A stretch of DNA of 64,000 nucleotides, from the NCBI GenBank assembly GCA_964455095.1, contig CAYVUV010000322.1, positions 1 to 64,000 of the forward strand. The letters are read 5' to 3'. The notes beneath the pieces are model-generated. The model worked only from the letters and a program-made list of their open reading frames with translations, had not been told where the DNA came from and did no database searches. Below are positions 25,630 through 34,354 of the stretch, piece after piece; position 1 is the first letter of the stretch; each line of letters opens with the position of its first letter. Made by a program: the position numbers and the translations under genes. Source of the stretch: CAYVUV01 sp964455095. GTDB lineage: Bacteria; Desulfobacterota; Binatia; HRBIN30; CADEER01.

Positions 25630-27477
25630 GTGGAGGCCATGGGCACTGGAGCGTGGGGGATCGACGACGGGTACTGGGATGCCGGCGGGACGTGGCACGA
25701 CACCTCACCCGAAACCGGGGTCGCGTTGCGCACAGCGATGGGCGTCAACGAGGAGATGGTGCCACCGTCGGACGAGATGGTGCGCGTCTACACGCCGGGG
25801 CAGTTCTCGCCGCTGTCTGCCCCCGCTGAGCTGACGCTCGAAGACGGCACGGTCCTGCAACTCGCCGACGCGCTGCCGTCCGATCTGCCACTCGGCTACC
25901 ACCGCTTGCAGTTGGATGACGACCAGCCGTCAGTCCTGGTCATCGCCACGCCCGGCGCCTGCCATCTGCCGGCCGACCTGCGTGCGTGGGGGTGGGCGGC
26001 GCAGGTGTATGCCGTGCGCTCGGCGGCCAGCTGGGGGATGGGCGACCTCGACGATGTCGAACGCCTGGCGCGCTGGTCGGTGCGCGACCTCGGTGCCCGC
26101 GTGCTGCTCATCAACCCGATCTGCGCCGTCACGCCGCTGCGGCCGCAGCAGGCCAGCCCCTATTTCCCGAGCAGTCGGCGCTTTGCCAACCCGCTCTACC
26201 TGCACGTCGAGGCGCTCCCGGGCGCCGCGGAAGCCGGGCGCGAGATCGAAAAGTTGGCCGCCGCGGGCCGCGCCCTGAACGAGCGCCGGCACATCGACCG
26301 CGATGCGGTGTTCGCGTTGAAGCAGCAGGCGTTCGAGCTGCTGTGGCGGCGGTTCGCGGGCGATCCGGGGTTCGACGACTACTGCCGCCGGCAGGGACGG
26401 CCGCTGGCGGAGTTTGCCACATACGCGGCCCTCGCCGAGCACCACGGCTCCGGCTGGCGCGAGTGGCCGAGCGAGCACCGCCGCATGGACACCGGGGCGG
26501 TGGCGCGCTTCGCCCTGGAGCGCTCCGAGCGGGTGCGGTTTCACCAATGGCTGCAGTGGCTGCTCGACCAGCAGGTCGCGCGCGTCGCGGCGCAGGTGCC
26601 GCTCATGCAGGATCTGCCGATCGGCGTCGATCCGAACGGCGCCGACGCGTGGGTGTGGCAGGACGTGCTCGCCGACGGCGTCAGCGTCGGCGCCCCGCCC
26701 GATGCCTACAACGCACGCGGGCAGGACTGGGGCTTTCCCCCCTTCGTGCCGCACCGCCTGCGCGCCGCCGGCTACGATCCCTTCATCCAGACCATCCGCG
26801 CCAACCTACGGCGCGGCGGTGCGCTGCGCATCGACCACGTCATGGGATTCTTTCGCCTGTTCTGGATTCCCACCGGTTGCGAGCCCGGGCAGGGAACGTA
26901 CGTGCGCTACGCCCCGGCCGAGTTGCTCGCCATTCTGGCGTTGGAGAGTCACCGCGCCGGCGCGTACGTGGTCGGCGAGGACCTCGGCACGGTCGAGGAC
27001 GGCGTGCGCGAGACGCTCGCGGCGCAGCGCCTGCTCTCGTATCGATTGCTGTGGTTCGAAGCCGGCTCACCGGTGCAGTATCCGCCGCAGGCACTCGCCG
27101 CGGTCACCACGCACGACCTGCCGACGATCGCCGGCGTCTGGACGGGTGCCGACCTCACGGCGCAGCGCGGCATCGGCCTGAGCCCCAGCGAGGAAGGGGC
27201 CCAACAGATGCGCTGGAAACTGCGCGACCTCGGGCACGTCGCCGACGACGCGCCGGTCGACGCCGTCGTCGAATCGGCCCATCGCGCCCTGGCCGCCGCG
27301 CCGTGCGCCGTGCTGACCGCGACGCTCGACGACGCCCTCGCCGTCGCCGAGCGCCCGAACATGCCAGGCACCACGGATCAGTGGCCGAACTGGTGTCTCG
27401 CCCTGCCCAAGCCGCTCGAAGAGATCGAGCGCGAGCCCCTCGCGCACAAGATCGCCGCCGCGCTGCGCGAACGCTGA
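25630..27477 (+). CDS. malQ: 4-alpha-glucanotransferase (amylomaltase)
   Basis: GH77 enzyme that transfers alpha-1,4-glucan segments between maltodextrins, used in glycogen or maltose metabolism. The protein is 615 residues from the GTG at 25630, or 612 from the ATG at 25639. An N-terminal region of about 110 residues precedes the barrel, which starts with VYAVRSAASWGMGDLDDVERLARW. Catalytic motifs are ALRIDHVMGFFRLFWIP (nucleophile Asp), YVVGEDLGTVEDGVR (acid/base Glu) and TTHDLPTIAGVWTG (transition-state Asp). The PNGADAWVWQDVLADGVSVGAPPD and QDWGFPPF segments are typical of the family. The gene ends only 12 bp from the stop of the convergent alpha/beta hydrolase, leaving no room for a separate terminator. 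Confidence 0.93.
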   Translation: MEAMGTGAWGIDDGYWDAGGTWHDTSPETGVALRTAMGVNEEMVPPSDEMVRVYTPGQFSPLSAPAELTLEDGTVLQLADALPSDLPLGYHRLQLDDDQPSVLVIATPGACHLPADLRAWGWAAQVYAVRSAASWGMGDLDDVERLARWSVRDLGARVLLINPICAVTPLRPQQASPYFPSSRRFANPLYLHVEALPGAAEAGREIEKLAAAGRALNERRHIDRDAVFALKQQAFELLWRRFAGDPGFDDYCRRQGRPLAEFATYAALAEHHGSGWREWPSEHRRMDTGAVARFALERSERVRFHQWLQWLLDQQVARVAAQVPLMQDLPIGVDPNGADAWVWQDVLADGVSVGAPPDAYNARGQDWGFPPFVPHRLRAAGYDPFIQTIRANLRRGGALRIDHVMGFFRLFWIPTGCEPGQGTYVRYAPAELLAILALESHRAGAYVVGEDLGTVEDGVRETLAAQRLLSYRLLWFEAGSPVQYPPQALAAVTTHDLPTIAGVWTGADLTAQRGIGLSPSEEGAQQMRWKLRDLGHVADDAPVDAVVESAHRALAAAPCAVLTATLDDALAVAERPNMPGTTDQWPNWCLALPKPLEEIEREPLAHKIAAALRER

Positions 27478-27489
27478 GCCGCGGGTCGG

Positions 27490-28329
27490 CTAATTCTTCA
27501 CCGTCTGCAAGAAATCCAGCACGGCCCGGTTGAAGACGTCCGGCGTTTCGAAGTTGAACCCGTGACTGCCGCCGGGGATCTTCACCAGCTTGGCGCCGGG
27601 GATGTGCTTGGCCAGGATGTCGGAGTTGCCCGGGGGCACGAGGCGGTCGGCGTCACCGGTGATCACCAGCGTCGGGACCGCGATCTTGTGCAGTCGATCG
27701 GTCGCCTTGTGGCTCATGACGGCCGCGACCTGGCCGAGGATGGCTTCCATGCTGAAGCCGTACTGCAGCGCGCCGCTGAAGACCTGGATCAGGCGCGGCA
27801 GTTCGGTATTGATGAATTCCTGATTGAACACCGTCGGCAGCAGGTGCTGGAAGAAGCTCATCGGATCCAGCGCGCTGATGTCGACCTTCATCTCGCCGGA
27901 CGAAGAGATGCTGCCGCCGAACTGCTGCAGCGAGAACTCGCGCTGGCGTTCGATGTCGGCGTCGGGCTCGGGGTAGGTGCAGCCCAACACCAGGCTGCGC
28001 ACCCGCTGTGGATGGCGCAGCACCAGCTCCTGCGCGATCATGCCGCCCATCGAGACGCCGACGACATGCGCGCGCTCGATGTGGAGCGCGGCGAGCAACC
28101 CGGCCGCGTCGTCCGCCATCTGGTGGATCGAATACGGCCCGGCCGGCTTGTCGCTGCGCCCGACGCCGCGGTTGTCGAACACGACGGTGCGATAGTGCGC
28201 CGAGAAGTCGGGCAGCTGAAACATCCAGGCGGTCGAATCCGCCGCCAGCCCCATGATCAACAGCAGCGGATCGCCGCTGCCGTGTTCTTCGTAGTAGAGC
28301 TCGATCGAGTCGACTTTGGCCGTGCTCAT
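27490..28329 (-). CDS. Alpha/beta-hydrolase fold protein
   Basis: A 279-residue soluble hydrolase of the epoxide-hydrolase/3-oxoadipate enol-lactonase-like group. Visible are the oxyanion segment LLIMGLAADSTAW, FDNRGVGRSDKP before the nucleophile strand, the nucleophile elbow GVSMGGMIAQEL with Ser, the acid in ITGDADRLVPP and the catalytic His in PGGSHGFNFE. It lacks a signal peptide. The ATG at 28329 is preceded on this strand by GGGAGAACCGCT, a good ribosome binding site; a longer frame is open upstream but unsupported. Substrate is unknown; enol-lactone, ester or chlorinated compounds are all possible for such proteins. It stands alone, convergent with malQ. Confidence 0.85.
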   Translation of the reverse strand: MSTAKVDSIELYYEEHGSGDPLLLIMGLAADSTAWMFQLPDFSAHYRTVVFDNRGVGRSDKPAGPYSIHQMADDAAGLLAALHIERAHVVGVSMGGMIAQELVLRHPQRVRSLVLGCTYPEPDADIERQREFSLQQFGGSISSSGEMKVDISALDPMSFFQHLLPTVFNQEFINTELPRLIQVFSGALQYGFSMEAILGQVAAVMSHKATDRLHKIAVPTLVITGDADRLVPPGNSDILAKHIPGAKLVKIPGGSHGFNFETPDVFNRAVLDFLQTVKN

Positions 28330-28669
28330 AGCGGTTCTCCCTCGCGGTGAAATGAGAGGCGCATTCTGCCAGCGCGCGGCCCCGGACGCCAGGGAGTGCG
28401 CGGCGACTGCTGTGCGCCCACGCTCGCGCACCCGCTGTGGGGATGCGCAGAGCGAGGCGCGCGCGGATCGGCGAGAAACTGCCGACTCCATGTTTTGTGC
28501 GCCTCCAATGGCGCTCCGGCCTGGCGCACAAGCGCTGGCGCGATAGATCGCTCACCAGGGCGCGGCGGTTGTGCGCAATTTGCTACTAATGACTGCAGTG
28601 CAACTTCGCTAACGTAACGCCTCTGGAGCGCCGCGGCGATCTCATTCGATCGGAAGGAAGCGCGCAACG
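28330..28669. other. Divergent promoter region before the pilin gene
   Basis: This 340-bp gap separates the divergent hydrolase and pilin genes. It contains a 9-bp perfect inverted repeat (TTGTGCGCC at 28495-28503 and GGCGCACAA at 28523-28531) and several further GTGCGC/GCGCAC words, so a palindromic protein-binding region is possible. The final 100 bp are AT-richer than the surroundings (near 28570-28620), as expected for a promoter. I could not fit a convincing sigma54 or sigma70 site. GGAAGG at about 28650 is a likely ribosome binding site. Confidence 0.5.
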
Positions 28670-29095
28670 ATGTGGCAGGCCGAGCACAGCGACGGAACAA
28701 AGAACACCTCGGCCGCTGCGGTGCGATCAGGTCGACGGGGGTTCACGTTGATCGAGCTGCTGACCGTGGTGGCGATCATCGGCGTCCTGGCCGCGGTGGC
28801 CATCCCGCAGTTCGTCGCCTATCGCTACCGGGCCTACGACGCGCGGGCGAATTCGGACATTCGCAACGCCGCGACCGGCGAGGAAGCGTATTTCACCAAC
28901 TCCGGTGACTACGTCACGTGCGCCAACACGGAGTGTTCGGACGTGCTGCCCGATTTTCGGCTCTCGCCGGACGTCGAAATCAACATGACGGCCGACAACG
29001 GTCCGCAGCCATCCTTCACTGGTGAAGCCCATTCGCCGAAGGGCAGCCACACGTTCGTCTACGACAGCGCGGCGGGCGGCATCGTCACCAACTAA
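28670..29095 (+). CDS. Type IV pilin-like / pseudopilin protein
   Basis: A 141-residue prepilin-like protein. A 24-residue basic leader ends in GRRG, followed by FTLIELLTVVAIIGVLAAVAIPQF: this is a class III signal with PilD cleavage between Gly24 and Phe25, the conserved Glu at position 5 of the mature protein and a hydrophobic N-helix. The rest forms a short globular domain with two cysteines (CANTECSD) that could make a loop disulfide. It resembles the type IVa major pilin group but is short; a pseudopilin of a type II secretion system is the alternative. No pilus assembly genes are in the window. The permease gene starts ten bases after its stop. Confidence 0.85.
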   Translation: MWQAEHSDGTKNTSAAAVRSGRRGFTLIELLTVVAIIGVLAAVAIPQFVAYRYRAYDARANSDIRNAATGEEAYFTNSGDYVTCANTECSDVLPDFRLSPDVEINMTADNGPQPSFTGEAHSPKGSHTFVYDSAAGGIVTN

Positions 29096-29104
29096 CGGCG
29101 CGCC

Positions 29105-30460
29105 GTGCGTGCGCCAGTCCCAGTGGACCCGCTGGGAGGATTTCAGTACAGCGGTGCGGTGGCGCACCCCGAGAGTCAGCTGCGGCGGGTCCTCGGCCCG
29201 GGCGCCATCACGGTCTACGCCGTCGGCGACATCCTCGGCGCCGGCATCTACGCCCTGGTCGGAACGGTGGTGGCAGCCGCCGGCGCCGGCGCGTGGCTGT
29301 CGTTCACGCTCTCGGCGGCGATCGCCCTCCTCACCGGGCTGACGTATGCCGAGCTGAGCTCGCGCTTTCCCCAGGCGGCGGGCGCAGCCGCCTATTGCCG
29401 GCGCGCGTATCGCCCTCCGGTGGTCGCGTTCGTCGTCGGCATTCTGGTGCTCGCCAGCGGCATCTCGTCTGCCGCCGCCGTGTCGCGCGCCTTCGTCGGC
29501 TACCTCGACGTCTTCGTCGTGCTGCCGCCCGAGCTGGCCAGCATCATCCTCCTGACCGCGATGGCGCTGATCAACTTCCGCGGCATCCAGGAGTCGGCGC
29601 GCGTCAACCTGGTGCTGACGATCGTCGAGCTGGGCGGCTTGCTGCTCGTCATCGCCGCCGGGCTGGCGGTGGCGCGGCATCTGCCGGCGGCGGAGATGGC
29701 GGTTCGCTTGACGCCATCCGCCAATCTGGCCGGTATCCTCACCGGGGCGACGATCGCCTTCTACGCCTACATCGGCTTCGAGGACACGGTGAACGTGGCC
29801 GAAGAGGTGCGCGATCCCAGCCGCGTTCTGCCGCGCGCCATCCTCACCGCCATCGCCGTCAGCTGTGTGTTGTACACCGCGGTCACCACCATTGCCTTGC
29901 TCGCCGTGCCGCTGGCCACGCTGTCGAGCTCGACGACTCCACTGCTCGACGTGCTCAACGCGGCCGGGGTTCGTCTTCCCGCCGGCACCTTCACCATCAT
30001 CGCGCTGTTCGCCATCTGCAACACCGGTCTGCTGAACCTGATCATGGCCTCGCGCCTGTCGTACGGCATGGCGCGCGAAGGCCTGCTGCCGCGCGTGCTC
30101 GCGGGCATACACGCCGGCCGACAGACCCCGGCGGCGGCGATCGTCATGACCTACGCCCTCGCGGTGCTGCTCGCCGTCTCGGGCGGTGTGCGCATCCTGG
30201 CGCAGACGACAAGTCTGTTGTTGCTGATGGTGTTCACGACCCTCCACATCGCCTTGATCGTCGTCCGTCGCGCACAGCCCGAGGGCGGGGAGGGCGTGTT
30301 CAGGTCACCGCGTTGGACCCCTCCGCTCGGTGCGCTCGTCTGCGCGGCGATGATCTTCAATTTCCCCCCCGAAGCCTATGGCCGCGCCGCCGTCGTGATC
30401 GCGATCGCGCTGCTGCTCTATGCGGCAGTTGGGCGTCGCGCCCTGGCGCACCGGGCGTGA
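29105..30460 (+). CDS. APC-superfamily permease (amino acid/polyamine transporter-like)
   Basis: A 451-residue inner-membrane protein with about 12 hydrophobic helices. The N-terminal pattern VLGPGAITVYAVGDILGAGIYALVGTVVAAAG is the broken TM1 motif (GxGIF-like GAGIY) of the amino acid-polyamine-organocation family, and FYAYIGFEDTVNVAEEVRDPSRVLPRAI is the conserved TM6-loop segment (GFE...EE..nP.r..P.ai). Substrate is unknown; amino acids or organic cations are usual. The proposed GTG at 29105 lies ten bases after the pilin gene stop, so both may be in one transcript by chance of location. Its stop overlaps the GTG of the lipoprotein gene (GTGA), implying coupled translation. Confidence 0.85.
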   Translation: MRAPVPVDPLGGFQYSGAVAHPESQLRRVLGPGAITVYAVGDILGAGIYALVGTVVAAAGAGAWLSFTLSAAIALLTGLTYAELSSRFPQAAGAAAYCRRAYRPPVVAFVVGILVLASGISSAAAVSRAFVGYLDVFVVLPPELASIILLTAMALINFRGIQESARVNLVLTIVELGGLLLVIAAGLAVARHLPAAEMAVRLTPSANLAGILTGATIAFYAYIGFEDTVNVAEEVRDPSRVLPRAILTAIAVSCVLYTAVTTIALLAVPLATLSSSTTPLLDVLNAAGVRLPAGTFTIIALFAICNTGLLNLIMASRLSYGMAREGLLPRVLAGIHAGRQTPAAAIVMTYALAVLLAVSGGVRILAQTTSLLLLMVFTTLHIALIVVRRAQPEGGEGVFRSPRWTPPLGALVCAAMIFNFPPEAYGRAAVVIAIALLLYAAVGRRALAHRA

Positions 30461-31716
30461 GGCTACGCGTGCGGCGACTCGCTAGCGCTCTCGGAGGCGC
30501 GTTGCTGGTCGTTTGGGCTGGTTGCGCGCCGCGGCATCCGGCACCGCCTGCTGCGACGGTGGCGGCGGAGCCCTTCTGGCTGACGTTCTGGTGCGGACCG
30601 CCGCTGGCCGAGCTCGACGACGCGCGCGCGGCCGAGATCGCCGCGGCCGGGTTCACGGTCATCGGCCCGCCGTGCGAAGGGGGTTGGGACCCCGCCGCCA
30701 ACCGGCGCGCCCTCGACGTCGCGGCGCGCCACGGTCTGCAGATGCTGCTCGGCGACCATCGCTTCGGCGCGCCGGTGGTCGAGACGCCCGACTGGGAGCA
30801 GGGCGTCGCCGCCGCGGTGGGTGCGTATCGCGACCATGCCGCCGTGGCGGGCTATTTCGTCATGGACGAGCCCGTCGTCGAGCAGTTCGAGAGCGTCGCC
30901 GCGGTCGTCGCGGAGGTGCGCGCGGCCGATCCGGCGCGCATCGCCTACGTGAACCTGCTGCCGAACTACGTCCCGCCCAAGAACCTCGGTGCCGCGAGCT
31001 ACGCGGACTATGTCGAGCGCTTCGTGGCCGAGGTGCGGCCACAGTTGCTGAGCTACGACTACTACCCCTTCGGGCGCGAGAAGGACCGCTCGACCTTCTT
31101 CGCCAACCTGGCCACCGTGCGCGACGCGGCGCTGCGGCACGGGGTGCCGTTCATGTTGATCGCGCTGGCCATGCCGCACGGCCCGTACCGCGATCCGACC
31201 GAAGCGGAGCTCGCCTGGCAGGTCTTTCACGCCCTGGCGTTCGGCGCCCGCGGCATCTCGTACTTCACCTATTGGACACCGCCGCCGCACGACGAGTGGA
31301 AGCACCGTTACGGCCTGATCGAGCATGGCCGCCGCACGCTGCACTACTACCAGGTCGCGCGCATCAACCGGGCGCTGCGCGCCATGGCCGCCGAGTTGGC
31401 GCGGTACCGCTCGCTGGCGGTCGCCGACTCGGCGGGCGAGATCGGCGTAGCCCTTCCGATCGGGCCGATCGAGGCCATCGCCGGAGGCCCGGTCACCGCA
31501 GGGTTGTTTGCCGGCGCCCGCGGCGAGTTGGCCGTGCTGCTGGTCAACCGCGACTATCGCTACGGCGTGACGGCCCGATTGCAGCTGCGCCCCGATGCGG
31601 CGCCGCCCGACGCTTTCGATGTGGACACCGGGCGATGGTCGGCGGTGGCTGAGTCGGCGTTTCTGCTGCCGCCGGGCGAGGCGCGGTTGATTCGTTTCGG
31701 CGGGCCGGGCCAATAG
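30457..31716 (+). CDS. Lipoprotein with TIM-barrel glycosidase-like fold
   Basis: A 419-residue protein beginning with a lipoprotein signal (RLASALGGALLVVWAGC; lipobox WAGC). The body looks like a glycoside-hydrolase clan barrel: FWLTFWCGPPLAELDDARAAEIAAAGFTVIGPP as first strands, AGYFVMDEPVVEQF with an Asp-Glu pair at the likely acid/base position, LLSYDYYPFGREKDRS, and GARGISYFTYWTPP as a later strand. The C-terminal part resembles a small beta-domain (GELAVLLVNRDYRYGVTARLQL). I cannot assign a GH family; relatives are usually annotated as hypothetical or beta-galactosidase-like. It starts with GTG inside the permease stop (GTGA), so it is co-translated with the transporter, suggesting linked breakdown and uptake of a substrate. 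Confidence 0.7.
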   Translation: MRLRVRRLASALGGALLVVWAGCAPRHPAPPAATVAAEPFWLTFWCGPPLAELDDARAAEIAAAGFTVIGPPCEGGWDPAANRRALDVAARHGLQMLLGDHRFGAPVVETPDWEQGVAAAVGAYRDHAAVAGYFVMDEPVVEQFESVAAVVAEVRAADPARIAYVNLLPNYVPPKNLGAASYADYVERFVAEVRPQLLSYDYYPFGREKDRSTFFANLATVRDAALRHGVPFMLIALAMPHGPYRDPTEAELAWQVFHALAFGARGISYFTYWTPPPHDEWKHRYGLIEHGRRTLHYYQVARINRALRAMAAELARYRSLAVADSAGEIGVALPIGPIEAIAGGPVTAGLFAGARGELAVLLVNRDYRYGVTARLQLRPDAAPPDAFDVDTGRWSAVAESAFLLPPGEARLIRFGGPGQ

Positions 31717-32001
31717 CTCCAAGACCCCGAAGGGGTCAGATTCGTCAGCCCAGGGCAACGGCCTGGGTTGAGACGACGCGAATGTCCGAAGCCCTGAAGA
31801 GGCGCAACTAGCCGCGTGTTCCGCCCTTTCAGGGCTGAGTTCAAACGATACGCTCAACCCAGGGCGTTGCCCGGGCTGATGAATTCGACCCCTTCGGTGT
31901 CATACGACTCCGCCACTTCGTTTGTGCAACGTCGCGAGTCCCTACCTCACCCATTCGACAGCTGGCGGCGGCGCGGCGTTCCGGGTAGATTGCCAGCCCT
32001 C
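31717..32001. other. Intergenic region with R3 element, copy 2
   Basis: Most of this 285-bp gap between the lipoprotein gene and yceH is the R3 element at 31723-31901. The remaining 100 bp before the yceH ATG at 32002 contain nothing I recognise. Confidence 0.6.
31723..31901. repeat. R3 fold-back element, copy 2 (179 bp)
   Basis: The ends read GACCCCGAAGGGGTC and GACCCCTTCGGTGTC. Next inward are CAGCCCAGGGCAACGGCCTG and CCCAGGGCGTTGCCCGGGCT, and the core has AGCCCTGAAGAGGCGCAACT facing CGCCCTTTCAGGGCT. Order, spacing and length match 18795-18977, with most differences confined to the loops and to AGACGACGCGAATGTCCG. It starts seven bases after the lipoprotein gene stop. Confidence 0.88.
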
Positions 32002-32661
32002 ATGCACCTGGAAGTCCAGCTCAAGCCACACGAGGCGCGTCTGTTCGGCGTGCTGATCGAGAAGGCGTTCACCACGCCGGATCAGTGCCCGCTGACGCTC
32101 AACGCCGCGATCAACGGCGCCAACCAGAAGAGCAACCGCGAGCCGGTGCTCGATCTGACCGAGGACGAAGTGTCGATGGCGCTCGAGGGCCTGGTGCAAA
32201 AGCACCTGGTGCGCCGGGTCTTCCTCGAGCACAGCCGGGCGGAGAAGTTCAGTCACCGCGGCGGCGAGATGCTCACCGTCGGCGCCCCGGCGCTGGCGAC
32301 GCTGGCCGAGCTGCTGATGCGCGGGCCGCAGACGCCCGGCGAGTTGCGCGGGCGGGTCAGTCGCATGACCCCGCTGGCATCGCTCGACGAGCTCACGGCG
32401 GCGCTCGAGCCGCTGATCGAGCGCGGCTACGCCAAGCGCATCGACCCGCTGCCGGGCTCGCGCGCCGAGCGCTACGTGCAGCTGCTCTGTCCCGGCCTGC
32501 ACCCGCTCGACGCGCCCGCGCCCGCGGCCGCCAGCGCCCCTGCCGCGCCGCCGTCACCGCAGCTCGTCGAGCGCGTCGCGACCCTCGAGCGGGAGGTCGA
32601 TCAGCTGCGCCACCGCCTCGCCTCGCTCGCGGCGCAGTGCGGCTACCCACTCGACGACTGA
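32002..32661 (+). CDS. YceH-family protein (DUF480, winged-helix)
   Basis: A 219-residue member of the YceH/UPF0502 family. Characteristic segments are LKPHEARLFGVLIEKAFTTPDQCPLTLNAAINGANQKSNREPV at the N-terminus, VSMALEGLVQKHLVRRV, and ELLMRGPQTPGELRGRVSRMTP starting the second winged helix. A coiled segment near the end (LVERVATLEREVDQLRHRL) may dimerise. The family is widely conserved and structurally a pair of winged helices, but its function is unknown. The ATG at 32002 begins exactly at the family's usual start. It sits just upstream of the polysaccharide operon, separated by 51 bp, and is not obviously part of that pathway. Confidence 0.88.
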   Translation: MHLEVQLKPHEARLFGVLIEKAFTTPDQCPLTLNAAINGANQKSNREPVLDLTEDEVSMALEGLVQKHLVRRVFLEHSRAEKFSHRGGEMLTVGAPALATLAELLMRGPQTPGELRGRVSRMTPLASLDELTAALEPLIERGYAKRIDPLPGSRAERYVQLLCPGLHPLDAPAPAAASAPAAPPSPQLVERVATLEREVDQLRHRLASLAAQCGYPLDD

Positions 32662-32712
32662 GCGCACGATCACACGGCGCACTGATCGCTGAACCGCGGA
32701 GAAGATGAAACC

Positions 32713-33729
32713 ATGATCGGGATCGCGGTCTGTGGAGCGGGCAGCTGGGGAAAGAACCTGGTGCGCAATTTCGCTGCGCAAGGCGGGGCCTCGCTCAAGT
32801 ACATCGTCGATCTCAGCGAGAAGACTCGTGCGGCGATGGCCCAGTTGTATCCGCAAGCGACGGTGACGGCGGAGCTGTCGGCGGCGCTGAACGATCCGCA
32901 GGTACAAGGCGTGGTCGTGGCGGTCGAGGCGCAGCACCACTTCCACATTGCCAGAGAGGCGTTGCGGGCCGGCAAGCACACATTCGTCGAGAAGCCCCTG
33001 ACGGTCGCGGCGGCCGATTCGGAAGAGCTCATTCGTCTCGCCGAGTCGCGGCGACTGACGCTGATGGTCGGACACATCCTGCGCCATCACCCCGCCGTGG
33101 CTTACATGCGCAAGATGATCGCCGACGGTCAGATCCGCCCGCTCTATCTCTATACGCAGCGGCTCAACCTGGGTGTTGTCCGCCGCGAGGACAATGCCTG
33201 GTGGTCGTTGGCGCCGCATGACATCTCGATCGCCTGCGACCTGCTCGACGCCGAGCCCGTGTCGGTGTCGGTGTGCGGCCAATCGTATCTGCAACCAGGC
33301 GTCGAGGACGTGTGCTTCGCGACCGTGCGCTTTACCGGTGGACGGATTGCGCACATACACGTCTCCTGGCTAGACCCGCACAAAACTCGCAAGGTGACGC
33401 TGGTCGGAGCCAAGAAGATGATCGTGTTCGATGACATGGACGCGTCGGAGAAGATTCGCGTTTACGACAAGGGTGCTGACGTGAAGGAGGACGTGAACGA
33501 TTTCGCCGAGGCGATCACCCTGCGCATCGGGGACATTCACATTCCCAAGGTCGCGTCGCAGGAGCCGTTGAGCCTCGAGTGTCGCCACTTCCTCGACGCG
33601 ATCGAGCATGGCATCACGCCGCTGAGCGACGGGCACGACGGGCTGCGCGTGGTGAAGGTGCTCGAAGCCGGTGCGCGCTCGCTGAGCCGGGGTGGAGCGC
33701 CGGTGGAGATTGCGCCCGCCGGCGTGTGA
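32713..33729 (+). CDS. wbpB: Gfo/Idh/MocA-family UDP-sugar dehydrogenase, WbpB-like
   Basis: Predicted to oxidise UDP-GlcNAc-uronate at C3 to the 3-keto sugar. The 338 residues begin with the NAD-binding loop GIAVCGAGSWGKNLVRNF, carry the catalytic Lys in FVEKPLTVAA, and continue with the Gfo/Idh/MocA beta-sheet domain (NAWWSLAPHDISIACDLLDAEPVSVSV). The neighbours are the acetyltransferase, the aminotransferase and the 2-epimerase of the UDP-ManNAc3NAcA pathway, which supports WbpB rather than another family member. It is the first gene of a tightly packed operon of eleven genes, preceded by GGAGAAG. The pathway's first enzyme, UDP-GlcNAc 6-dehydrogenase (WbpA), is not in the window. Confidence 0.85.
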   Translation: MIGIAVCGAGSWGKNLVRNFAAQGGASLKYIVDLSEKTRAAMAQLYPQATVTAELSAALNDPQVQGVVVAVEAQHHFHIAREALRAGKHTFVEKPLTVAAADSEELIRLAESRRLTLMVGHILRHHPAVAYMRKMIADGQIRPLYLYTQRLNLGVVRREDNAWWSLAPHDISIACDLLDAEPVSVSVCGQSYLQPGVEDVCFATVRFTGGRIAHIHVSWLDPHKTRKVTLVGAKKMIVFDDMDASEKIRVYDKGADVKEDVNDFAEAITLRIGDIHIPKVASQEPLSLECRHFLDAIEHGITPLSDGHDGLRVVKVLEAGARSLSRGGAPVEIAPAGV

Positions 33730-33743
33730 CAGGGGGTGCCGGG

Positions 33744-34334
33744 ATGTCCGACACGACGGCCAACTACTTCGTTCATCCCAGCGCATACGTCGATGAAGGC
33801 GCGGTCATCGGCGCGGGCACGAAGATCTGGCACTTCTGCCACGTCATGTCGGATGCGCAGATCGGCAGCGGGTGCGTGCTGGGGCAAGGCGTCAATATCG
33901 GATCGCGGGCGCGCCTGGGCGACAACGTCAAGGTCCAAAACCATGTGTCGATCTACGACGAGGTGACCCTGGAGGACGACGTGTTTTGCGGGCCGAGCGT
34001 GGTGTTCACCAACGTGCGCACGCCGCGCGCGCACGTCTCGCGCAAGCATGCCTACGACCGGACGATCGTCCAGCGCGGCGCGACGCTGGGCGCCAATTGC
34101 ACGATCGTCTGCGGCGTGACGATCGGTCAGTATGCGTTCATTGGCGCCGGGGCCGTGGTGACGAAAGACATCCCGCCCCATGCCCTGGTGCTCGGCAACC
34201 CCGCGCGACAGCAGGGGTGGATGTGCCAGTGTGGCGAACGGCTGGCGCCGCAGAACGACCACGCTACGTGTGGTGTGTGTCGCTCGCAGTATCAACTCAG
34301 CGCGGGGCAGTTGTTGCCGCACGAGCCAAAGTGA
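33744..34334 (+). CDS. wbpD: UDP-sugar N-acetyltransferase, left-handed beta-helix, WbpD-like
   Basis: Predicted to acetylate the 3-amino group of UDP-GlcNAc3NA using acetyl-CoA. The 196-residue protein is made of hexapeptide repeats (VIGAGTKIWHFCHVMSDAQIGSGCVLGQGVNIGSRARLGDNVKVQNHVSIYDEVTLEDDVFCGPSVVFTN region), the signature of the left-handed beta-helix acyltransferases. TNVRTPRAHVSRK is the loop near the WbpD active site, and the C-terminal CQCGERL...CGVC pair forms a small zinc-ribbon-like tail typical of this family. It lies 14 bp after wbpB and 20 bp before the aminotransferase gene. Assignment rests on motifs plus the pathway neighbours. Confidence 0.87.
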   Translation: MSDTTANYFVHPSAYVDEGAVIGAGTKIWHFCHVMSDAQIGSGCVLGQGVNIGSRARLGDNVKVQNHVSIYDEVTLEDDVFCGPSVVFTNVRTPRAHVSRKHAYDRTIVQRGATLGANCTIVCGVTIGQYAFIGAGAVVTKDIPPHALVLGNPARQQGWMCQCGERLAPQNDHATCGVCRSQYQLSAGQLLPHEPK

Positions 34335-34354
34335 ATCGAAGGCATCGCGTCGAG

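Noticed and set aside
28330..28669. Sigma54-type promoter before the pilin gene
   Set aside because: Pilin genes often use sigma54, but no GG-N10-GC pair with the expected surrounding bases could be found in the gap; the closest candidates have wrong spacing.
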